Assembly: GCF_000466425.1 (NCBI RefSeq)
Contig: NZ_KE992117.1
Span: 139,037 to 203,036, forward strand
Direction: 5' to 3'
Origin: Capnocytophaga sp. oral taxon 863 str. F0517
GTDB lineage: Bacteria; Bacteroidota; Bacteroidia; Flavobacteriales; Flavobacteriaceae
DNA: 64,000 bases
Shown here in pieces: positions 57,569-64,000 of this stretch (the first letter of the stretch is position 1; every line of letters begins with the position of its first letter). The translations under genes and the position numbers were made by a program. Under the pieces are notes generated by a model. It searched no databases, was not told where the DNA came from, and saw nothing but the letters and a program-made list of their open reading frames with translations.

Positions 57569-57783
57569 ATTTTGTCTACTTTTAGCGCTGTCTTGAGGCT
57601 TGTAAAGATACGACTTACATCAATCCCATACACACGCTGGAAAGCTGCAATTACATCCTTTCCTCCGTTTACAAATACAGGGTTGGTAACTGATTGGGTT
57701 GGTACCTCCACCTGCATTCCTGATTCCAATCGCAAGCCATTGCTTACTACTGTTCTTGTTACTGTCACTCTATATAATGGCAT
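57562..57783 (-). CDS. Small hypothetical protein (DUF6140-like)
   Basis: A 73-residue protein: MPLYRVTVTRTVVSNGLRLE, then MQVEVPTQSVTNPVFVNGGKDVI, AFQRVYGIDV and KVDKIG. I associate the pattern with a small Bacteroidota family of unknown function (DUF6140-like), but only from memory. It starts 19 bases after the YD-repeat gene stops and its own stop lies just before the UDG-like gene start, so it belongs to the inserted segment. Confidence 0.6.
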   Translation of the reverse strand: MPLYRVTVTRTVVSNGLRLESGMQVEVPTQSVTNPVFVNGGKDVIAAFQRVYGIDVSRIFTSLKTALKVDKIG

Positions 57784-57802
57784 TTTTCTAATGATTTAAA
57801 GG

Positions 57803-58861
57803 TTAATAATATTCTATTTTTCTCTCTACAATTTCCTCCTTTTCAGCAAGAGAAACAGAACCTTCTGTATAAAAAAATCTATAATCTAGTTTTTCAATCC
57901 AATTTCCTTTAGTGTCATACTTCCAACTTAAAAAACATCTCATAGAATAAGTAAATATATCGTCTTCATATTTACCATGCTGAAATATATCAACATCTCT
58001 ACATAAATCTAAATAATCAAAAAATCGTACCCTGCTCCAATAACCTCCTTTTTTTCTCTCATATATGTCATTTGGAAAATTTTCATCAAATATTTCCACC
58101 TTTATACTTTTCTTATTATAGCACCTTTCTACTCTTACCCCTTCCCAATTACGAAAGATGCATTCTTGAGGCTCTTTTTTCCTACCTTTTTTCACCATAT
58201 CAATATGGTTATCATCCTTTTCAAATAATACATTGAAATACACTCCCCATTGCAAATCAAACTGAGTACTGATTTCTTTTTTATCATCATAGCAAATTCG
58301 CTTGAATAGTACCCCTGCTTGGGTATAATCAATACTATTTTTATCATCTTTTTCAATGAAAATTGGAATTTTATTCTTATAAAGAGATTGAAAATCAGGA
58401 TTTTTTATCTCCATACGGTACTCATCAAATATTTCCCAATAAGGTGTATACCAGCGTTCTTCAGTAATATTTCCTAAAAAATCATACTCATATTCATATA
58501 TTTCAAAAAGAACACCATTCAAATAGAGAGCAATAAGATTATCATGATCATCATACACATATTTACGAGTAGAAGAATAGCTACCTTTATCTACTTTCTG
58601 TAGTAAGCGACCCTTATTATCATATAGAAATTCATGCCTTACCATATCTATTTGCTTACCATTTCTATAATAACGCTCTTCTATAAGATTTCCTAAGTGA
58701 TCATAGGTATATTCTTGCCTACGATTATCCTTAGCAATATCTATAGCAACCAATCTCCCTTGTAGGTCATAATGCTTTTTTATAGTGTGTTGTGGTAAGT
58801 ATATTTTTCCTCCATCATAATCACTACCATCATAAGTACGCTCTTCTGTTGACCTTATCAT
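57803..58861 (-). CDS. YD-repeat (Rhs-like) protein without signal or core
   Basis: A 352-residue protein. The N-terminal half consists of YD repeats: YDLQGRLVAIDI, YDHLGNLIEERYY, YDNKGRLLQKVDK, YDDHDNLIALYLNG and YDFLGNITEERW, and another YDTKGNWIEKLDY near the C-terminus. No signal peptide, no Rhs core boundary (DPxGL-type) and no recognised toxin domain. It is much shorter than Rhs toxins, so it may be an Rhs-derived fragment, a regulator, or an immunity or antigen-like protein. It lies with the 57562 gene between two direct repeats. Confidence 0.7.
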   Translation of the reverse strand: MIRSTEERTYDGSDYDGGKIYLPQHTIKKHYDLQGRLVAIDIAKDNRRQEYTYDHLGNLIEERYYRNGKQIDMVRHEFLYDNKGRLLQKVDKGSYSSTRKYVYDDHDNLIALYLNGVLFEIYEYEYDFLGNITEERWYTPYWEIFDEYRMEIKNPDFQSLYKNKIPIFIEKDDKNSIDYTQAGVLFKRICYDDKKEISTQFDLQWGVYFNVLFEKDDNHIDMVKKGRKKEPQECIFRNWEGVRVERCYNKKSIKVEIFDENFPNDIYERKKGGYWSRVRFFDYLDLCRDVDIFQHGKYEDDIFTYSMRCFLSWKYDTKGNWIEKLDYRFFYTEGSVSLAEKEEIVERKIEYY

Positions 58862-58890
58862 TTTTTAGATTTTTTATATTACTATATTCT

Positions 58891-59032
58891 ACTCATACCA
58901 CTCCTACCCCATCTTATGGTCATAAGCCTCTGGCAGATAGTGGCTCTCCCCTTGAAAGAGCACTTTCAAAGGAGCCTTTGCATAATGCTTCCCTACAAAG
59001 GGAGCTAATTCAGGGTGTAGGGTGTAGATCAT
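58891..59032 (-). pseudogene. Broken copy of the UDG-like gene 5' end
   Basis: The minus strand encodes MIYTLHPELAPFVGKHYAKA, then PLKVLFQGESHYLP and a stop (TAG) where the intact gene has Gln, and the similarity ends about 48 codons in. The differences from the intact gene are mainly silent, suggesting a copy from a diverged relative rather than a recent local duplication. Confidence 0.8.
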
Positions 59033-59039
59033 TTTATCC
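58891..59039. repeat. Direct repeat, copy 2
   Basis: Partner of 57420-57568. Same orientation, gapless, about 90% identical. It ends at the same TTTTATCC sequence just upstream of the start codon. Confidence 0.85.
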
Positions 59040-59053
59040 AAGTCTTATTTTAT

Positions 59054-59086
59054 GAATTAGGAGGCGTTTATATTGCCTCCTAATTC
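59054..59086 (-). terminator. Terminator of the IRG-like GTPase gene
   Basis: A 12-bp perfect stem, 59054-59065 (GAATTAGGAGGC) with 59075-59086, 9-base loop. It lies 46 bases beyond the GTPase stop. Confidence 0.7.
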
Positions 59087-59131
59087 CCTTTTTCTGAAAT
59101 TTATATCTATTACAGGAAAAACTTCTTCCAT

Positions 59132-60223
59132 TCACTGTTTGAAACTTTCGAAAATTTCCATAGCTGTTTTTTCTCCTTCTTCTACCATTTCTTCACCTAA
59201 AGAAAAAACCATTTTAAATCCTATTCCTGCTGCTATTGCTTGCCCTACAAATGGAACCCATTTAGATAATGATTTAGTAGCCACTGATGTTCCAAACCTT
59301 TTTAGTAAAATCATGATAGCTTCTTTAGCTCCATATCTAGCCAAATATTGAGTTCCTTTCAACAGAGCTGTTTTCAACTTTACTTGATTGGGTAAATCTA
59401 CAAGAGTTTTATAGTATTCTTGATCTTCTTTATTAAGTCCATATACTGCCGTAATATCATTAGACATTTTTAACACAAGTCCAAGATCAACAGAGATATC
59501 AAGTCCTGGTATTGGATTCAGACCATTTGCAGCCGCCAAAGCAGCATACCTTAGAACTAATTTCTCTGCTATTTTTCTTTTTTCCTTGATTACTTTTTCA
59601 GAAGTAATAGTAACATCAGCAATAAAACGTTCTTTTTTGATCTTTGATAAGTTTGAAGATATATCATTTAAGAGCTTATCCAAATCATATGCTGTGGGAT
59701 AATCTGCTGATGTTAAGTAAATTCCTTTTACGGGAGCATCTTGTATATTGTCTCTAAGTTCTTCATAGATCTTTTTCAAAGTAGTTCCCTCATCCTCTCC
59801 TGTATCTTTCCTATTTCTTTCAACAGAATAATCTATCTTTGTCCTTACTGCATAAATAGCTATCAGTGGTTGTATTTTAGCTATCTCCTTAATTAAGAAC
59901 AAATCGTCTTCATAAAAGCGATCTGAAGTTACTACTATTACACAATCAGAATCCTTGATTCCCATTTTTTCTATATAAGTTTCTCTTGGGAATTTCTCCG
60001 TCGAACAACCTGGTAAGTCATAGAAAAGAAGACCTCTATTTTCATAAGGTTTCCCTACTTCCATGGTTGTTTCCGTTACTCCTACTTCTGCAATTCTTTC
60101 ACCTACAATCGCATTAATTAAGGAAGATTTTCCTGTACCACTTCTTCCTATTATACGGCATTTTACTTTGGTTTTTTTGAAATTTTCCAATTCTTCTTTG
60201 AATTTTTCTAAGTATTCTTTCAT
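59132..60223 (-). CDS. IRG/p47-like GTPase
   Basis: A 363-residue GTPase. G1 GRSGTGKSS at residues 26-34, G3 DLPGCST at 69-75 followed by FPRETYIEKMGIKDSDCVIV, and G4 VRTKID at 126-131. This order and spacing, including the FP-x-E-x-Y segment after DLPG and VRTKID, match interferon-inducible (IRG) GTPases. The C-terminal half has hydrophobic ANGLNPIPGLDISVDLGLVL and VPFVGQAIAAGIGF, as in IRG proteins that associate with membranes. Bacterial homologues exist but their role is unknown; membrane surveillance or phage defence is a hypothesis. Confidence 0.82.
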   Translation of the reverse strand: MKEYLEKFKEELENFKKTKVKCRIIGRSGTGKSSLINAIVGERIAEVGVTETTMEVGKPYENRGLLFYDLPGCSTEKFPRETYIEKMGIKDSDCVIVVTSDRFYEDDLFLIKEIAKIQPLIAIYAVRTKIDYSVERNRKDTGEDEGTTLKKIYEELRDNIQDAPVKGIYLTSADYPTAYDLDKLLNDISSNLSKIKKERFIADVTITSEKVIKEKRKIAEKLVLRYAALAAANGLNPIPGLDISVDLGLVLKMSNDITAVYGLNKEDQEYYKTLVDLPNQVKLKTALLKGTQYLARYGAKEAIMILLKRFGTSVATKSLSKWVPFVGQAIAAGIGFKMVFSLGEEMVEEGEKTAMEIFESFKQ

Positions 60224-60300
60224 TTTTTATATATTTAAACAATTATTCCTAATCCTTCGATAAACAGCAATCTATCCACAAAAAAACACTTCAGGTATAA

Positions 60301-60333
60301 GCACAAAAAAGCGCAAACATTCCTTTTTTGCTT
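60301..60333 (-). terminator. Terminator of the candidate structured RNA
   Basis: On the minus strand AAGCAAA (60332-60326) pairs with TTTGC(GCTT) around AAAGGAATG, followed by a run of T. It would end a transcript reading through 60530-60334. Confidence 0.5.
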
Positions 60334-60530
60334 GTTATAGAAGCCCGACCAAAGGCTATGTTACGAAAGCAAAAGGAATGCCTACGCTATAGGTAGGCAA
60401 TTCCACTTTTACTTTCCCCGTAACATTAAAAAATTGGTCGTTTTCTATAACAGGAAATTGTAAAGCGAAACGCTGTTTATATGTCTTTTAAAATTGTATT
60501 TTTAGTACGCTATAGTATCTATTTTAAACC
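60305..60530 (-). ncRNA. Structured RNA candidate (long rod-like hairpin, 6S-like)
   Basis: No protein gene fits this region. Long-range pairing is perfect in three blocks: 60333-60342 (TGTTATAGAA) with 60443-60452, 60346-60352 (CGACCAA) with 60434-60440, and 60358-60365 (ATGTTACG) with 60419-60426. The apical stem pairs 60380-60385 (GCCTAC) with 60393-60398 and 60375-60379 with 60400-60404. The rod with internal bubbles resembles 6S RNA, and a flavobacterial 6S-like RNA is a known class. A minus-strand -7 box (60543-60536) and a terminator (60333-60301) give the strand. The identity is unproven. Confidence 0.5.
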
Positions 60531-60535
60531 TGCTA

Positions 60536-60543
60536 CAAAAATA
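60536..60543 (-). promoter_or_regulatory. -7 box TATTTTTG for the structured RNA
   Basis: Perfect TAnnTTTG on the minus strand about 85 bases before the base of the long hairpin. Confidence 0.4.
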
Positions 60544-60670
60544 CAAATTTATCTTTATTTTACACACTTTCATGTGTTAAATTTTATACACGTTGATAAA
60601 TTCTTTAACGCGCTAAGATACAAGCATTTGAGCTGCCACCCTATTGCGGGTCGGTCTTCTTTTGGCTGCC

Positions 60671-61456
60671 CTATTCCTCCTCTCTGAAATACGCCGCTGG
60701 GTTATTAAGAAAAGTTTTTGTTACAACATAGTGCTCTACTTGTTCTAAGGGCGTGGCGTTCATACCTGTCTCTGTGATTTCGTAAATCAAGGCTCCTGGC
60801 ATGGCCATCAATATAGGTGAATGGGTAGCGATGATAAACTGTGATTCCTCCCTCTTGAGGTGCTCCCTAATAAGATAGATCAGCGATAGCTGGTGTATAG
60901 GGGAAAGAGCGCTCTCTAGCTCGTCAAAGATATAAAGTCCCTGCTTCTTCGTCCGCTCAGTGATGATATGCAAAAAGGCCTCTCCATGGGAAAAGGACGA
61001 GAGTTTCTGTCCGTAATTCCACATCATATTCTTGTACTCTCTGGTATTGTTATTGACCGCCTCCAGCATACGAGAATGGGGCAATTCTTTAAAATACTCA
61101 TAAGCCCATGACTTGGCATAATCATCTACTTTGGCTACATAATCGCCAAAGTCCTCCGCCCGAAAGAAAAAGCCTTTGACCTTTCCCTGATTGTATTGCT
61201 CCAATTGCAAGCACTCCGAAAGCCTTTCTATAGGCTCAAAGGACTCTTGCATATAGTCCAAATAGCTGTCTATACGGGGCAAACCCAATTTGTAGGCAAT
61301 ACTCTCTATCAGTGTGGATTTCCCTACGCCATTATCCCCTACGATAAAGGTTACCGCCTGCCCCATATCTATATGCTTGGCATAGCGTGCCGCCAAAGTG
61401 TTATAGGGAAAATTCTTAGTTCGCTCTGTTTCTATGTGTAGTGATCGTATATACAT
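60671..61456 (-). CDS. Stand-alone AAA/ABC-type ATPase
   Basis: A 261-residue ATPase: N-terminal MYIRSLHIETERTKNF, Walker A VGDNGVGKSTLIE, signature-like KLSSFSHGEAFL, Walker B LYIFDELESALSP and switch His in IIATHSPILM. This is the RecF/SMC-like AAA_21-type fold seen in OLD- and AbiL-like systems and in predicted ATPases of unknown role. There is no nuclease or TOPRIM domain. The start at 61456 agrees with a -7 box at 61488-61481. It is divergent from the AbiE operon and shares an intergenic region with it. Confidence 0.85.
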   Translation of the reverse strand: MYIRSLHIETERTKNFPYNTLAARYAKHIDMGQAVTFIVGDNGVGKSTLIESIAYKLGLPRIDSYLDYMQESFEPIERLSECLQLEQYNQGKVKGFFFRAEDFGDYVAKVDDYAKSWAYEYFKELPHSRMLEAVNNNTREYKNMMWNYGQKLSSFSHGEAFLHIITERTKKQGLYIFDELESALSPIHQLSLIYLIREHLKREESQFIIATHSPILMAMPGALIYEITETGMNATPLEQVEHYVVTKTFLNNPAAYFREEE

Positions 61457-61480
61457 AATACTTCGTTTTTTTATCTGGGA

Positions 61481-61488
61481 CAAAATTA
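61481..61488 (-). promoter_or_regulatory. -7 box TAATTTTG for the AAA ATPase
   Basis: Perfect TAnnTTTG on the minus strand, 25 bases before the ATG at 61456. Confidence 0.45.
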
Positions 61489-61592
61489 CAGACTAACTCG
61501 GCCAAACTGTGACCGAGTAAAAAATTTTTTATAGTTAAAGTTTTCAAAACAAAACAACCGTTTAGTATCATAAAATATTTTCCTCCCAAAAC

Positions 61593-61623
61593 TTGTATAT
61601 TTCATTGAAAATAAGTATCTTTG
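61593..61623 (+). promoter_or_regulatory. -33/-7 promoter of the AbiE operon
   Basis: TTG at 61593-61595 and TATCTTTG at 61616-61623, 20 bases apart. The predicted transcript would begin just before palindrome 61645-61687. Confidence 0.65.
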
Positions 61624-61644
61624 TAGCCAACTAAGCAAAAGTTC

Positions 61645-61687
61645 ATTTCTTCAAAAAGTAACCTATCTTGTTACTTTTTGAAGAAAT
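61645..61687. repeat. 18-bp palindrome upstream of AbiE
   Basis: Arms 61645-61662 (ATTTCTTCAAAAAGTAAC) and 61670-61687 are exact reverse complements with a 7-base loop. The element sits between the AbiE promoter and the abiEi ATG. A near-identical copy lies after the operon at 63326-63368. Confidence 0.9.
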
Positions 61688-61703
61688 AAATTATCTGTAA
61701 GAC

Positions 61704-62501
61704 ATGGTAGAAAAAAGATTTCCTTATATTGATTTTATCAATCAGGTACTTTCTGTAGGAAGAATTTCATTTACCTTAGACGAAGTAATAGAGAAAAGTG
61801 GCTATAATAGAAAAATAGTACAAGTCTCTCTATCTCGCTTAATAAGTAAAGGAAAAATCCTTCTTATCAGAAGGGGATTTTATGTGATTATCACCCCCGA
61901 ATTTTCCATACAAAGGAGTATTCCTTACATCATGTATATTGATGATCTTATGACGTATATGCAGCGAAATTATTATGTGTCTCTACTATCTGCGGCAGCT
62001 CTCCATGGTGCCGCCCATCAACAGCCTATGCAGTTTTTCGTTACCACTACCATGCCTTTTATCAGGGATATAAAGAAAGAAAAAATCCATATTTCTTTTA
62101 CTATAAAAAATGGCTGGGATACCTCCTGTATTACACAACTTAAAACACGTACAGGATATGTAAATGTCGCTACAGCAGAGGCTACTATACTTGACCTGGT
62201 TGAGAACTTACAGAATTTTGGATTAGGCAGAGTGATTGGTATTATTGAAGAACTCTCTGAAGTGGTCAATAAAAATACTTTAAAGAAAATAGCTAACTTC
62301 TATCCTACTTCAGTAGTTCAGAGAACAGGTTATATACTTGATGATTTGCTTGGCAGAGAGGATATAGCTAAGTGTTTGTTCGTTGTCCTTTCAAAACGAA
62401 ATATATACCCACAATACCTTTCTCTATCCACTCAAAAAAATGGCTCTTTAACTGATAAATGGAAGATTATTCCAAATGACAAAATAGAAATTGACATATG
62501 A
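61704..62501 (+). CDS. AbiEi-type antitoxin and repressor
   Basis: A 265-residue protein with an N-terminal winged helix (FTLDEVIEKSGYNRKIVQVS, LSRLISKGKILLIRRGFYV) and the AbiEi C-terminal domain (YYVSLLSAAALHGAAHQQPM, FVTTTMP, VATAEATILDLVEN, then VQRTGYILDDLLG). AbiEi antitoxins counter AbiEii and repress their own operon by binding inverted repeats; the 18-bp palindrome just upstream is the obvious operator candidate. It overlaps the toxin gene by four bases (ATGA at 62498-62501), typical of this pair. Confidence 0.92.
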   Translation: MVEKRFPYIDFINQVLSVGRISFTLDEVIEKSGYNRKIVQVSLSRLISKGKILLIRRGFYVIITPEFSIQRSIPYIMYIDDLMTYMQRNYYVSLLSAAALHGAAHQQPMQFFVTTTMPFIRDIKKEKIHISFTIKNGWDTSCITQLKTRTGYVNVATAEATILDLVENLQNFGLGRVIGIIEELSEVVNKNTLKKIANFYPTSVVQRTGYILDDLLGREDIAKCLFVVLSKRNIYPQYLSLSTQKNGSLTDKWKIIPNDKIEIDI

Positions 62502-63289
62502 TACCACAACGATATATCCTAGAATGGAAATCTATAGCTCCTTGGACTAATGATGCTCAGGTTGAGCAAGATTTGGTCATTAGTCGTGCTCTTGTAGAAA
62601 TGTTTTCCTCTCCATTGCTTAGTAAAACATTAGCCTTTCGTGGGGGGACTGCTTTACATAAGCTATATATACAACCACAGGCTCGCTATTCAGAAGATAT
62701 TGATTTAGTACAAATAGAATCTGCTCCTATACATCCTATACTCAAAGAAATACGAGATCGCCTTTCTTTCCTAGGAACTAAGCGAACCGTCAAGCAACAT
62801 ATACACAATAACACTATCATCTACCGTTTTGAATCTGAGTTCCCTCCAGTGATTAATATGAGACTAAAAATAGAAATAAACACTCGTGAACATTTTAATA
62901 TTTTAGGTCTCAAGCCAATCCCTTTTAGAGTTTCTAACACTTGGTATTCTGGAGAATGCAATCTCATTAGCTATGAATTAGAGGAATTGCTAGGAACAAA
63001 ATTAAGGGCATTATACCAACGTAGAAAGGGACGAGATTTATTTGATCTTTATTGGGCGATACTGCGTAATGAAATAGACCCTTCTAAAGTGCTTGAATGT
63101 TATCACAAATATATGTCTTTTGTCGTAGAACAACCTCCTACCTACAAACAATTTCTTGCTAATATGGAAGAAAAAATGAAAGACCATGAATTTCTTTCTG
63201 ATATGGTTGCGATTATACGCCCCAATATAGACTATAATGCAGCAGTTGCTTGGGAAAAGATTAAAACTACTCTTATAGAAAAGATCTAA
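62498..63289 (+). CDS. AbiEii-type nucleotidyltransferase toxin
   Basis: A 263-residue protein of the DUF1814/AbiEii family. The nucleotidyltransferase motif is FRGGTALHKLYIQPQARYSE followed by DIDLVQ, then LKIEINTREHF and the C-terminal LGTKLRALYQRRKGRDLFDL. AbiEii toxins are GTP- or NTP-dependent nucleotidyltransferases; some relatives modify tRNA acceptor ends. With AbiEi it forms a type IV toxin-antitoxin pair that can abort phage infection. All motif residues appear intact. Confidence 0.93.
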   Translation: MIPQRYILEWKSIAPWTNDAQVEQDLVISRALVEMFSSPLLSKTLAFRGGTALHKLYIQPQARYSEDIDLVQIESAPIHPILKEIRDRLSFLGTKRTVKQHIHNNTIIYRFESEFPPVINMRLKIEINTREHFNILGLKPIPFRVSNTWYSGECNLISYELEELLGTKLRALYQRRKGRDLFDLYWAILRNEIDPSKVLECYHKYMSFVVEQPPTYKQFLANMEEKMKDHEFLSDMVAIIRPNIDYNAAVAWEKIKTTLIEKI

Positions 63290-63315
63290 TTACACCCTTC
63301 TCTTCTCTATTTTTT

Positions 63316-63378
63316 ATAATAGTTCATTTCTGCAAAAAGTAACAAAATAGGTTACTTTTTGAAGAAATAAACTATTAT
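63316..63378. repeat. Palindrome downstream of AbiE (copy 2)
   Basis: Arms 63316-63343 and 63351-63378 (28 bases each, two mismatches) around a 7-base loop. The central 18-base arms and flanks match the upstream copy (61641-61690) with one change per arm, while the loops differ (CTATCTT versus AAAATAG). The palindrome therefore brackets the AbiE operon. Confidence 0.9.
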
Positions 63379-63430
63379 TCTTTTTGACATATATCAACAA
63401 ACACAACCTATAATGCCCTTCTCCTAATCA

Positions 63431-63471
63431 TAAAAAAGTGAAGACCACCATAGGTAATCTTCACTTTTTTA
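63431..63471. terminator. Bidirectional terminator
   Basis: A 14-bp perfect stem, 63431-63444 (TAAAAAAGTGAAGA) with 63458-63471, 13-base loop, A/T runs at both ends. It lies between the AbiE segment and the convergent C1 peptidase gene. Confidence 0.85.
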
Positions 63472-63480
63472 GAGTAAATT

Positions 63481-63515
63481 GTCACTCGTCATTAGTCACT
63501 CGTCATTAGTCATTA
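63481..63515. repeat. Heptanucleotide array at the C1 peptidase 3' end
   Basis: Five perfect 7-base units, GTCACTC or GTCATTA. In the sense of the peptidase gene they read TAATGAC and GAGTGAC and begin directly after its TGA stop (63518-63516), between the stop and the terminator. Confidence 0.9.
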
Positions 63516-64000
63516 TCAAAGGCTTACATAAGAGGCCTTCTTGAATTTCTTTACCAAATCCTTAGGAGCTCCTTTTTGATTGACTAAGATAGCTATTGTT
63601 TTGTAGCGTACATAGTCCTTGCTGGCATATAGGTAGCCTTGGTTATCGTTATCGGTACCCCAGGAGTTCTTTACGATATAGTATTCCTTACCTGTTTGGT
63701 CTTTGGCCAAGCCTACGATGTGCATGGCGTGATCGTCAAGGGTTTCGTAGTTATCAAAAGCCGCTTGGCGCATCTCAGGGGTAATGGTTTTTTCCTTCCA
63801 GTAGGTTTGGTAGTAGTTTTCCTGCTCGGCAGGGCTTAGGCTCTCAAAATCCTTTTCTGGGATGATAGCCAAGCCGTTTTGCCAGCTAAAGAATTTTTCA
63901 GAGACATCGGCTTCCCAACCTACGGTATAGCCCTTGCGCAAAGCATAGTCAATCGTACGGATGAAGTCCTCCATATTCACATTGAAGGCATAGTCATAGC
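63516..64000 (-). CDS. C1-family cysteine peptidase (PepC/bleomycin hydrolase type), 3' part
   Basis: The last ~161 residues are in the window; the N-terminus with the catalytic Cys lies beyond base 64000. The frame is open to the edge (YDYAFNVNMEDFIRTIDYAL). The catalytic His is in DDHAMHIVGLA and the Asn in YIVKNSWGTDNDNQGY, the papain-fold order. Length and motifs fit the flavobacterial aminopeptidase C-like family. A heptamer array follows the stop. Confidence 0.88.
   Translation of the reverse strand, partial: YDYAFNVNMEDFIRTIDYALRKGYTVGWEADVSEKFFSWQNGLAIIPEKDFESLSPAEQENYYQTYWKEKTITPEMRQAAFDNYETLDDHAMHIVGLAKDQTGKEYYIVKNSWGTDNDNQGYLYASKDYVRYKTIAILVNQKGAPKDLVKKFKKASYVSL

Noticed and set aside
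58891..59032. A second functional UDG-like gene
   Set aside because: Similarity stops after about 48 codons and an in-frame TAG interrupts it.
61645..63378. Insertion-sequence ends around AbiE
   Set aside because: No transposase is present and each end is itself a palindrome rather than a simple terminal inverted repeat; no target-site duplication was identified.

Overview
The window reads as one stretch of a Bacteroidota chromosome, most likely family Flavobacteriaceae. The evidence is the recurrent -7 box TAnnTTTG upstream of many genes (sometimes with a TTG/TTTG element 19-21 bases further up), the near absence of classical Shine-Dalgarno leaders, AT-rich coding sequence, an OmpP1/FadL-type porin, a SusB-like GH97 enzyme, a hypoxanthine phosphoribosyltransferase-adenylate kinase fusion and a two-motif DnaJ zinc domain. 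A Capnocytophaga-like genus would fit, but the sequence alone does not prove it.

Layout. 1-9.2 kb is a minus-strand housekeeping block: a glycosyltransferase cut by the window edge, uvrA, a TRIC-like channel, a CXXC-less thioredoxin fold, a metallophosphoesterase, a 7TM-HD phosphodiesterase and an amidinotransferase-family enzyme. 9.3-10.5 kb holds a small accessory pair (winged-helix plus nuclease-like protein, and a DpnD/PcfM-like protein) just before parE. 12.4-16.3 kb is an AT-rich accessory island on the minus strand: a membrane protein, two Imm11/Imm43-like immunity genes (one frameshifted), a leucine-rich-repeat protein and a truncated immunity-like remnant. A shared sequence motif follows the stop codons of three of these genes.

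16.3-57 kb is again mostly core: hpt-adk, a DnaQ/GIY-YIG protein, PASTA and lipoproteins, a sigma-54-type response regulator, an outer-membrane protein, a Tyr-rich lipoprotein, proS, a GT2 enzyme, an M3 peptidase, prfC, lon, ffh, rpoN, an MsbA-like ABC transporter, a GH97 glucosidase, rpiB, pheS, grpE-dnaJ, an S9 peptidase, a CBS protein, pcm, an AsmA-like protein and a DEAD-box helicase. From 26 kb onward many intergenic gaps contain short tandem arrays of a degenerate heptanucleotide (TARTGAY when read in the sense of the upstream gene) that begin at or next to stop codons. This is the most unusual genome-wide feature in the window.

57-63.4 kb is a second accessory region. It holds a YD-repeat protein and a small protein lying between two roughly 150-base direct copies of the 5' end of a uracil-DNA-glycosylase-like gene, an IRG/p47-like GTPase, a structured non-coding RNA candidate, a stand-alone AAA ATPase, and an AbiEi/AbiEii toxin-antitoxin pair bracketed by two near-identical long palindromes. 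This looks like a defence and conflict island. The right edge cuts into a C1-family aminopeptidase.

Functional links seen within the window: rpoN, an NtrC-family response regulator and a sigma-54-like site upstream of grpE-dnaJ occur together, and protein quality control is concentrated here (lon, grpE, dnaJ, several peptidases). No tRNA, rRNA, CRISPR array or intact insertion sequence was recognised.
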